DNA from: Loripinus fragilis
Taxonomy: Eukaryota > Mollusca > Bivalvia > Lucinida > Lucinidae
Assembly: GCA_964019695.1 (NCBI GenBank)
Contig: OZ026531.1
Location: 4,907,701 to 4,971,700 of the forward strand
Reading direction: 5' to 3'
DNA length: 64,000 bases
Numbering within the stretch: position 1 is the stretch's first letter; each line of letters starts with the position of its first letter. The notes beneath the pieces were generated by a model, which saw only the letters and a program-made list of their open reading frames with translations, was not told where the DNA came from and did not search any database. Of this stretch, positions 55,270-64,000 are shown piece after piece. A program made the position numbers and the translations under genes.

Positions 55270-56000
55270 TAGGGCTGTGGATCGCCAGGCAAGTTGCGAT
55301 CCGATCTGATTCACGATTCATGAGTTACGATTCATGGATCAAACTACGAGTCACTGGTTAATAAAAAATAAGACTTCTGTTATGAAACAGACAAATTTTT
55401 AGGTCTATTTACTAAGTAAATCGGCCCTTTCTGTTAAACCAGAAGTACCACATGTATACAGATAGTTATCAAAGAAGATAAACTGCATTTCCACTCATGT
55501 CTGTCAAGGCATGCAACAGAATTCATAAGATTTTATACTTTACTGAACTTGGATAACCAGCTTTTCTGACAGAAGTGTGCTGATTTCCGCATAAGGTCCT
55601 TTTCCTTTGTCTTGAATTTCACACACAGGCAACATGTCCTGGGTCATGTAATCAGTTCTCTCAGTTGTCTGCAAATTAAACTTCAAAGCATCAAAAGAAA
55701 CCCTTTGAAATCTATTTAATAATCAACAGCTGATCAGTGATGATACTTTTGGCCATGTGTACCGATGAAGTGTTAACAAAATAGATCGGACTAAAATTAT
55801 CCACGGAATTCAGAATACTTTACTCTAGTAAATAAGGATCTTAATTACCGATAATGGAGAGTGCAATACATGTCACTAGCCTGGGAGAAAACAAAGGTAT
55901 TTAAATGAGAGTCATTATTAATTAGAACCGTAGTCATTGGGAATATTTCAAACAACCATTTTGTGAAAAACTTCTTGTTTCAGTTTTTAAATTTTGTTTC

Positions 56001-56045
<45 letters not shown>

Positions 56046-56142
56046 TCGCGATCCAACGATTTCGGCAGTGACGAATATTCATACTCGATTTTATATTCAG
56101 ATCCACGAATATCAGAGTACTCGGATACTCGCAGCAGCCCTA
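55270..56142. mobile_element. hAT MITE inside the hAT transposase gene, 8-bp duplication
   Basis: The ends TAGGGCTG and CAGCCCTA are flanked by CTCAGCAC (55262-55269, 56143-56150). Contains GATCG-rich ends and an A38 run (56006-56043). 873 bp, no frame. Confidence 0.88.
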
Positions 56143-57086
56143 CTCAGCACTGGTCGCTAAACCAGTTTGAACCCCTGCTTGACTTCCTTATTGACTTGAA
56201 AGCCCCCAGTCTAACTGCGTACATGGAAAGTAAGACCAATCCTATCAAGTATGCTTCATCAGCAACAGTGTCAGATATTCTTACCTCCATAGATCACATT
56301 TTGGAGGAAGAAGTACTGATGAAGGTGCGCTCAGCCCCATTCTATTCGCTTCTTGCTGATGAGTCCTCCGATGAAGCCCACAAAGAACAGTTTGCTGTTC
56401 TGATTCTGATTCGGTGTCCGTCAGGTATTAACAAAGTTAAAGACCACTTCCTTGGAATCATCCATGTTGAGCGTACTGATGCTGCATCCTTGATGGAGGC
56501 CATCGAGACTTTTTTGCACAGAAAACAGCTGGACATCAAGAATGCATACTTTGTGGGTTTTGATGGTTGTAATACCATGAGTGGAGAGAACACAGACCTT
56601 CAGAGACGATTCAGACATCACATGCCATTCCAGCTGTACATAAACTGCAGGAACCATAAGCTGGCCTTGTGTGTAAAGCATATGATGGGCCACTTTCCTG
56701 TACTACAGAATATTGACAGTCTGCTGCTAAGTGTTTGGAAGCTCTTCCACTACAGCCCTCAGAAATACCAGATCTTTATGGATGTTCCGGAAGCCTACGG
56801 CCTGAAAAATCTGAAAATAATAAGGGCTGCTGCAACCAGATGGCTGTCTCATGGCCATGCATGTAGGCGTTTGATTGACCGCTATTTGCAGATTGTTGAT
56901 GCACTAGACATAATGATTGACAAAAAGCATGACCCTGAGGTGGAAGGAATTCGTAATATGCTACTGTCAAAGTCCAATGTGTCTGGTATCTTGGTCTTGT
57001 GTGACCTGCTACATCCCATCATTGCTTTCAGTGACTATCTACAAAGTGCAGCAATAACATTCTCCAACGTCAACCAGCGACTGAAG

Positions 57087-57948
57087 CAGTGTTCCCACTC
57101 AAAATTTAAATTGGGGGTTTTCATACCCCCTCATTTTGAAATTAGAGGGTATGACTTTTTGAGACGACATAGAAACTATTAGGCCATTCATGAAAAGTCT
57201 ATTGTGCTCTTTTGAACATGGGATCTAAATATAATAGTAAAATACATACTATATATGTAGGCAATTTTTAATTGATAAAAGTTACTAATATGCATAAATT
57301 TTTATGTCCATATTTAAGAAAGTTCAAGTCCCTAGAGTGTAGAATCAACAACATCCTGGGTAATTTATAAATTGATATGACCAAATACAAAATATCCTGT
57401 ACTATTGTTGAGAGTGATGTCATAAGAATAAGACAACAATGTACATGAATTCTAAAATACTGCAACAAGGGATTTAATTCTTAAAAGTGGTTATTTTTAG
57501 CAACTGTCCGGGAGAACTTTTAATGAGATCATTTTTCTGACAAAAAATGTGTTTTTGCAATGTGCTGTCGATTTTAACGCTGTTAATCATCAGAACTCCC
57601 ATTTTAATGAAAGGCAATGTATATTACAGCGTAGTTTATGCTGTCAGAATGTATATATGACCAAAAACTTTAGTGAATTTAGTGTCTAATTACGGCGGGT
57701 GGGGTACCGCTGTTGAATCGAGTACGATCTTCAATCACATTGCAATGTTACAGGCATTGATATTGACATTTATGGTGATCAAAACAACATTAAATACCCA
57801 AACAAAATAAAGCTTATCAAACTCGCAGTAGAGTGAATGAAAAGTGATGATTTTCTATACATTTTGAGAAAAAAATGTGCGTGAATTCACGTTTTGGTCC
57901 TAGAAAGTGTGCGTGATTTTTACAATTTCCGAGTGAATGGGAACACTG
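57087..57948. mobile_element. hAT-type MITE inside the hAT transposase gene, 6-bp duplication
   Basis: The ends CAGTGTTCCCACTCA and TGAATGGGAACACTG are inverted, flanked by CTGAAG (57081-57086, 57949-57954). 862 bp, non-coding. Confidence 0.88.
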
Positions 57949-58837
57949 CTGAAGGATCTGACATCTGAGCTACACTTGCTAAACGAGAGATTCCGAGCAT
58001 GCCTGCAGACCCCAGATGTAGATCTGTTCTTTTCCAAACTGCCAGAGCTGTTTGCTGAAATTGACGACCGAACAGAACTGCGTAGGAGGTTAAGAGATGA
58101 TGGAGTCTTCACGCCAGAATCTGTTGTAGAAGAGGTAGCTGTGCCAGTGACCCACTACATGATCGGAGAATTAGAGGACGCCTTCCACTGCTCACCAGTT
58201 CTGACTGCATTTGATACCTTCAACCTCCAGACAGTGCCAGACAACCTTGAGGACCTTAGGGACTATAAAAAGGAAGATATTAAGAATCTTGCCAGCCACT
58301 ATGGCCGTCAAAGGGTTGATGTATTTAAGGGCAACCAAGTTGTGGCAGACCCTGTGCATGCAGAGCACCTCATCGTAGAGGAATTCACACAGTTTAAGAG
58401 GCAGATGTACATTCTCAAAAGAAGAGACCCACCACCACAGGATTTGTAAGAAGCCTACCAGGCAGATGAGACTCTTCAGGCTGGTTACCCTATCATGTTT
58501 TTCTTCTGTGGCCTGGCTAAGATAATACCACCCAGCACAGCAGGGGTGGAGAGGGTCTTTAGCCTCATGAATAGTTTGTGCACCTCAGGAAGAAGCAGAC
58601 TGTTACAGGGGTTTCTACAAGCTCTCATGAGAATCTGTATACACAAACAAAATCAGCCTGATTCTCTTACCACTCATCAAACTGATGACATAATTGACTA
58701 CTTCAGTCACATGAGAAATAGAGATATTGCTTTGTAAAAGAACAGAAAAGTGTAAATGTTGAACACTTACTATGGTGGATTTTCACACTACATGACAACT
58801 TGTGGTTCTATTAACATGGTGACAGGTCATAAGCCTA

Positions 58838-59345
58838 TAAGGCCCATTATTACTAACTTTTAAGTTTATATCACTTCCAGGCCTCTAGATAAGAGTGCTT
58901 TAAAAAAGAATTTTCTATTTCAAATTTGCTCAAGCAACATATGTTGTGTGTCCTCAAAAGAACCGTCTTAATAAGACGGTTCTTTTGAGCACCCACAACA
59001 AATGGTAAGGCAGATTTTAAAATTTGCTTATGAGTGACTGTCAATGAAGAAATGAACAAAAAAGTGACTGATGTGGATTGGCACAGACAGTACAAAATAA
59101 GCCAGTTGTGGTTTTAATTTGTTTAAATCATTAATGGTCATTAGCCTATATTATTAGGCCTATATTACTTTTAAGTTTAACCTTTCCAGGCCTCTAGATA
59201 AGAGTGCTGTTTAGAAAAAATATTCTTATATTTCTCAAGCAAAACTTATGTTGTGAGTACTCAAAAGAACCATCTTAATAAGAGGGTTCTTTTGAGCACC
59301 CACAACAAATGGTAAATCAGATTTCAGAATTTGCTTATGAGTCAG
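58838..59345 (+). repeat. Two tandem ~310-bp units with foldback family 1 sequence inside the hAT 3' region
   Basis: Each unit has ACTTTTAAGTTTA, CCAGGCCTCTAGATAAGAGTG, GTACTCAAAAGAACCATC-type palindrome and CACCCACAACAAATGGTAA. Starts near 58838 and 59140. They form a distinct subfamily of family 1 and differ from the other copies in their right halves. Confidence 0.7.
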
Positions 59346-60571
59346 TGAAGAGTAAGAAGTTGAATAAACGAAATACTTGATATTTTTGTTTTTATTATAG
59401 GGTGTGTTTTTTCCCAATTTTGTATAAAACGACGCGAAAATTCCAAATTCTAGGGGTCGGGTCATGTTCCCAAAATGCTGAGAAAAAACCCTGTTATATA
59501 TGAGGCCAAACTAAAAATAACGTCCATTTAGCAGAAATGATAGTTTTCTAACAAAATGGATTAGGCCTATCCCAGGAGTATCCCTGTCAAGTGTCAAATA
59601 AGTGGAATAAAATGTCCGAATTCTACCATCATAATTATTAGAGCAAAAATTAGCCGTAATACCAGCTAATATCTTGTCAAAATACTCCCTGAAATGATTC
59701 ACGATTATTGAATGCTCAATGCAATGTAAATTGAAAACGTACATCTAGTCATTTATTTCGCGATTCTAATTTATGCAGCAGTACTTTATATGTACGATAC
59801 ACTTTACGCTATACTGAACAATTGTGAAAATGCTACACTACAATATTTTATATTTTGTAAGAAAGCATTGCACTAAAAGTATTTACTAAAGCTTAATATT
59901 TTTTTTCAATCATCGTCGAAGCTCCACCAATTCGTTTGATGTCTGAGTTAATTACTTTTTTGAGTTTAAAGCTTCATTCGCTGAATTTTGCAATTGCGCA
60001 TGCGCAAAAAAGGTTATTAGGCTTATCAGAATTCCTCATACTTGTGTTGCATCAATACACAAAAAAACTGTATTGCCACTTGAAACAAGCTCAGAAATCA
60101 ATTTCGAATTTATCAAATGTGTAAAAAAAATGTAAAATGTCTCCCTTTGACAAAAACAAATAGAGAATATTAAATATTTCAAATTGGTAATCTTCGATTT
60201 ATCACGATTTTTGATAATTTTCTTCCTTTTGCCTAATCAGGTAGATCTATCAGGACATTGTTCCTACCATTTCTCGACCAGTATTATGCGCAGACTAAGA
60301 TGTAACAACACATTGATTTACCTATGGAGATTTCAGTGTCAAAATTTCAAGCTTGGCCAATTTGATGAAAAACCCGCTTTCTTAGGTTGCTTTGCTAAGC
60401 GATCAATGCATATTTTTGGTTGTCACATGTCTAAGACTACAATTTCATTCAGTCGGATCTGGTTGGCAGTGGATTTCTGAAGGCCTAAACTGTGTGAGAT
60501 TTCTGTTCAAATTTGTAACCTGAAAAATTGGACCCCTGTCACATTTAATTGACATTTTTCTGTCTTGTTTT

Positions 60572-61775
60572 CAGGCCCCCTAGCAGACTCTCATGAAATT
60601 AAAGGTTTTTTATAAAGGCTATTTTAGGCAAAATAAAGGTTACTTAATTGAAATTCGAACAAAAATAAAGAGTAAATTAACCTCAAATTTTCTAGTATTT
60701 TTATCGGATCCTGATCTTTAAATCCATGTTATGATAGATGATGGTATGAAAGGGGTGCAGTAAATCCTTAGCCAATAAATTTATAGCCCATTAATCACAA
60801 TTCAACAGAAAATTACTCCTGTTGTTTATTCCCTGTTTGAATCTCTCACTTTTAACTAAAGGCTTGTGTTAAGCAGTGTTGAATCGAAAAATAAAAACAT
60901 ATTTCCTAATCAGGAAGAGGGGGGTTGGGGGGTCCTCCCCCGAAAAATTTTGAAAACCAGCCATCTCTGGTCATTTTAGAAGGACAATTTTACCTTCTGT
61001 AAATGAACAATTTCAGAGGATATTTCTCCCATTTATTGTATGTTCTTTTTTAAATATAAAATTTATAGACAGATATGCATTTAGTCGACTCTTGGGGTGT
61101 AGATAACACTGTTTAGATTTGACAACCTTTGACATTGACAGTAGAAAATCAGGACATTATTCAAAAGTCAATAAACCCCAATAGATGCTATCCATTAATA
61201 TTTATTGGCACAGTTATTGCAGTTGGTAGGTAGTCCAACCTAATGTCTGGAGTTTTGCAGGATCTATTCCCAGATCGGGCACATTCTTTCACTAGTTTCA
61301 CATTCATTCACTGGTTGTCAGTTACTAGTGAAAGATGAGCACTGAGTACTAGTGAAAGGATTTTGTTTAAGCCAGCCAAGGGGTTAAGCCAGCCAAGGCA
61401 AAAGCTGGTTAGGAACAACCAGTCATTCCGACATTACCTCTACCCAAAAGCATTTATATTTACCTTATCTCACCCTTTTTTATTGCTGCCTAATCTGAAG
61501 CCTCAGAAAAATTGAGCTTAAGACTACTATAAGAGTCACCCTGGTGCAAGAGGTAGGTATAGACACAATGATCTGAGGATGAATACAGCTCAAGATGTCA
61601 CAGACATTACTTGTCAATATACATTTTCTTAAATTCAAACTGATCTTGCAAAATTTAAAGGTTTATTAATCAAAATAAAGGTTATTAAAGGTTTTTTAGC
61701 CAAATTAAAGGTTTTAAAGGATTGCAAACAAATTAAAGGTTTCTAAAGGTTTTAAAGGTTCCACTAGGGGGCCTG
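60572..61775. mobile_element. 1.2-kb TIR element (CAGGCCCCCTAG family), 6-bp duplication
   Basis: The ends CAGGCCCCCTAGCAGA and TCCACTAGGGGGCCTG are inverted, flanked by TGTTTT (60566-60571, 61776-61781). The paralogous site at 24320-24335 is uninterrupted. The interior has ATTAAAGGTTTT repeats near both ends and a SINE-like stretch (GTTGTCAGTTACTAGTG) near 61310-61440. A second copy starts at 63578. Confidence 0.85.
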
Positions 61776-61789
61776 TGTTTTTGTTATGC

Positions 61790-61960
61790 TTTCGTGTGCG
61801 TCTGTTCTTTGATGCCTTGTGGTCCCCGGCTTGGATTTGCCTCTCGTTTGTGATGTCTAATTGTGAAGGTGTCACTTTCCAATTGATATCCTGGGTCAGG
61901 TGTGGGCTTGATTGTATCGATTCCTGATCTTTGCCCTCTTTCTTACTTTCATGTGTTTCT
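61790..61960 (-). repeat. NQAPHLTQDTNGK coding-like repeat, copy 3
   Basis: Part of X copy 2; the minus strand matches 24165-24330. Confidence 0.5.
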
Positions 61961-62639
61961 TCGGGACAACATCCGTAAACCTTTTACTTTATGCATAACC
62001 CAGTCTTTGAACAGTCAGATACACTTTCATCTGCTATACTGGATTGCATTATTTTGCATATATATGGCAAACAATTCAGGTGTAGCATTTTCACTTTTGT
62101 TCACTATATAACCAATACGGGGATCACTGACCTGAACGACATCGAATTATTTAGTCAACCGTTGCATATTATTAATAAACTGGGTCAGTTTATGTCCATT
62201 CTATCAACAGTAATACTCCCCCTTTGGAAAGAACCAAAAATATGCCAAAATTCCATCTAATTACAGAAAAACACAGCAAAAACATAAAAATGAAAATTTT
62301 GTCAAAAAATAATGCAGCCTTTTCTATTCGCATATCGAAAAGTTCTAGAGAAAATTACGTGAAAAGATGCACTTAAACCCGATTTTTCGCGTTTCTTATT
62401 AATGCGGCAGTACTTTAGCTAATATACATCAATTGCATAAATCTTGGAAGCTTTCCTAAAAAGCAACATGAATGGATACAAGCAACTTTTCCTTAAAATA
62501 TGTTAAGCAAATATTGGTCTTTTTACAAGGCTTTGCATTTTCTGCAATTTGACATTTTAAAATACATATATGGAGTGAAATACTCATTAAATTAAAGAGT
62601 AGGGGTGAAATATGCATTGGTCCAAATCCTTATCTAGAC

Positions 62640-62790
62640 CACTGCAAGGGTTGTTATTAGTTACAAGCCAAAGTATGTGCACGAAGTACTGGTTAACTGC
62701 TAGTTCAAGCTTGCCCAGGAAAAAGTTTGGTTAGGTGAACTGACCACCCCGCCATGACCATAGCTGTTGACTTGGGATCTAAAGCAAACA
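62640..62790 (+). mobile_element. SINE body, 5'-truncated
   Basis: TTACAAGCCAAAGTATGTGC, TGCCCAGGAAAAAGTTTGG and CCATAGCTGTTGACTTGGGA match the body of the SINE at 33607. The tRNA-like head is absent. Confidence 0.8.
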
Positions 62791-62799
62791 AAACTAATA

Positions 62800-63577
62800 C
62801 ACATCATACAAATAATACAATTGGTCAACACAGACTGACATTGGGTCACACCTCCCGCGGTGTGCATTTGTCCGTCGGAGCGACTTTAGAATATGTCCGC
62901 CACTTATCTGACCCATTCTTTCAGTAGCTAGATTTAATATGACATAGTTGCTTAGCAGCTACCAAGCAATACCCTAACCCTAGCCATCAAAATAGTTTTA
63001 TAGATGTTAAACATTTAACATTACTTCCTATAATCTATGTTCAAGCACATTTGCCCAATGAACCAAACAAATTATGGTGGACAGATCCTATAGTTATACC
63101 TAAAATTTATGCTTAGCCAGGCAAAAGTTTGCGGTGCGTATAATAACAGGAATGGACCGGAACACACCGGAATGGGCCTCCATAACCGGAATGGACATCA
63201 AAATTATTTTGTTTTATGCAACTTAATTTATTATTTTACCATAATTTATCTTGGAATTTCAGTTTCTATTGATATTGCACCTTTTGAATTGCATATAAGC
63301 ACCTTCAGTGGTTTGTTACATGGTTGATGTGTACCCATTTAAATTGTGTCAGTTCATATTGAAGATGTGCATTCCATAGAAATAAGGGTCCAGAAATAAG
63401 TCTGGTCAAATGGCAGCTGTGTATGAGAGCTGTTCTGTGAGACCTAGCTGGGTAGCCCCACATAAATAGCCCATATGGGAACAATATATTATGTTTGCTG
63501 GTACAGCATATCGTTATTCGAGTGCTTTGACAATCACTGCGTCCAAAATATTTTTTCTACAATAGAGAAATGCACAT
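62800..63577. other. No gene; short CCGGAATGG tandem
   Basis: At about 63150-63195, ACCGGAATGGAC-like units recur three to four times. The rest is unrecognised. Confidence 0.4.
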
Positions 63578-64000
63578 CAGGCCCCCTAGCAGACTCTCAT
63601 GAAATTAAAGGCTTTTTATAAAGGCTATTTTAGCAAAATAAGGTTATTTCATTGAAAATCTAACAAAAAATAAAGAGCAAATCAAGTTCAAATATTCGGT
63701 TAATTTCATCGGATCCTGACCTCAAATCCCTGCTATAATAGATGATGGTATGTTTCTGGTGCAGGAGATCCTTAGGCAACAAATATATAGTCATCTCATC
63801 ACAAATCAATAGGAAATCCCTTTTTTTGTGTGTAATCCCCGAGTTGAAAACCTTACTTCCATTGCGCAGCGTTGGATTGAAAAATTAATCACATTATCTG
63901 GTCTGGAAAGGGGGTGTGGGCCCCCCCCCCCCACCCACGGAAAATTTGAAAACCAAGAAAGCAGGAGAGGCCATCTATGGTCATTTTGTAGGGGCAATTT
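63578..64000 (+). mobile_element. CAGGCCCCCTAG family element, copy 2, cut by the window edge
   Basis: Starts CAGGCCCCCTAGCAGACTCT and follows 60572 onwards (ATGAAATTAAAGG, TTTTATAAAGGCTATTTTAG). Contains a C12 run near 63921. Confidence 0.8.

Larger units (their letters stand above)
54616..58737 (+). pseudogene. hAT transposase (zinc finger, DUF4371-like core, C-terminal dimerisation), broken
   Basis: Five blocks make up the gene. An N-terminal MSHNTKYYRKKLKK basic stretch (54616) is out of frame with the next block by 1 nt at a poly-A run. A 54683-54911 segment follows. A TTF/BED-type region (YNWLYYSAAK, stop, then KLERHLKNEPH) spans 54955-55260. A core (56151-57086) carries FYSLLADESSDEAHKEQF and VGFDGCNTMSG, bearing the first two catalytic Asp. 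A C-terminal part (57955-58737) holds IPPSTAGVERVFSLMNSL, the hAT dimerisation motif. MITEs at 55270-56142 and 57087-57948 interrupt it; taking out each with one duplication leaves the frame continuous. Further lesions: TAA near 54996, TAG at 54911, TAA at 58447. Inactive. Confidence 0.88.
54204..59493 (+). mobile_element. hAT transposon, 5.3 kb, with 5-bp target duplication
   Basis: The ends CAGGGTTTTTTTTCGCC and AGAAAAAACCCTG are inverted. TTATA flanks both (54199-54203, 59494-59498), and the paralogous empty site in X copy 1 reads AGCTTATATATGAGG. Carries a broken hAT transposase and two internal MITE insertions. The 5-bp duplication fits a hAT subgroup with 5-bp targets rather than the usual 8. 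Confidence 0.85.
54006..59586 (-). mobile_element. hAT-type MITE (CAGGGATAATCC family) split by a hAT transposon
   Basis: The left part (CAGGGATAATCCTGTACC) is 54006-54203 and the right part (CCTATCCCAGGAGTATCCCTG) 59494-59586. Equivalent to 25357-25643 in the other X copy, so this MITE entered X before X duplicated. Confidence 0.75.
53409..62415 (-). mobile_element. Element X, copy 2 (inverted) with nested insertions
   Basis: The ends TAGTCCTGCCGAAATAATAA and TTATTAATGCGGCAGTACTT are TA-flanked (53407-53408, 62416-62417). Removing the hAT (54204-59493), the 60572-61775 element and their duplications leaves about 2.5 kb collinear with 23678-26240 in reverse. Its conserved minus-strand frame is 53631-53449. 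Confidence 0.8.

Noticed and set aside
56006..56043. A38 run read as a retrotransposon tail
   Set aside because: It lies inside an element with TAGGGCTG inverted ends and an 8-bp duplication, which is a DNA transposon; the run is internal.
56342..56970. Minus-strand open frames over the hAT core
   Set aside because: Shadows of the transposase frame.

Overview
This window looks like animal nuclear DNA, most probably from a bivalve mollusc. It is AT-rich and intron-rich, has short exons with GT/AG borders, and is full of tRNA-derived SINEs, foldback MITEs and hAT, Tc1/mariner and LINE elements. It also carries a repeat family ending in GCTCACCTGAG that I associate with bivalve genomes. The bivalve assignment rests on repeat style only. 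There are no operons, CRISPR arrays or bacterial genes, and most open frames are chance frames inside repeats.

Three host genes can be assembled from splice junctions whose phases agree. (1) A GM2-activator-like gene on the minus strand, 12089 to 9232: three exons, 215 residues, signal peptide present, odd C-terminus. (2) A Ly6/uPAR (three-finger) GPI-anchor-type gene on the plus strand, 20371 to 30464: four exons, 143 residues, with introns packed with transposons. (3) The last two coding exons of ribosomal protein eL41 (RPL41) on the minus strand, 51611 to 45903. Its first coding exon was not found.

Layout. 1-4177: MITE fragments and a 77-bp satellite. 4178-9136: two inverted ~1.3-kb arms around a 2.3-kb spacer, the right arm ending at the 3' end of the GM2A-like gene. 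9149-12089: the GM2A-like gene. 12217-16500: several TIR elements and a decayed Tc1 copy. 16690-19569: a 5'-truncated LINE with one nonsense codon. 20371-30464: the Ly6 gene, whose first intron holds a 2.56-kb TA-flanked element (X). 30465-45900: SINEs, MITEs and satellite-like repeats with no convincing gene. 45903-51611: eL41. 53409-62415: a second, inverted copy of X carrying a MITE, then a 5.3-kb hAT transposon, which itself carries two further hAT-type MITEs, plus a separate 1.2-kb element.

The genes show no joint pathway. The notable structure is the transposon stratigraphy. Insertion sites can be read exactly because target-site duplications (mostly 5, 6 or 8 bp) survive and uninterrupted paralogues lie in the same window. 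I found no convincing new multi-gene system. The best leads are the X element with its conserved 60-residue frame, the conserved frames in a second TIR family, the foldback MITE next to splice sites, and the RT-like tail on the GM2A-like protein.
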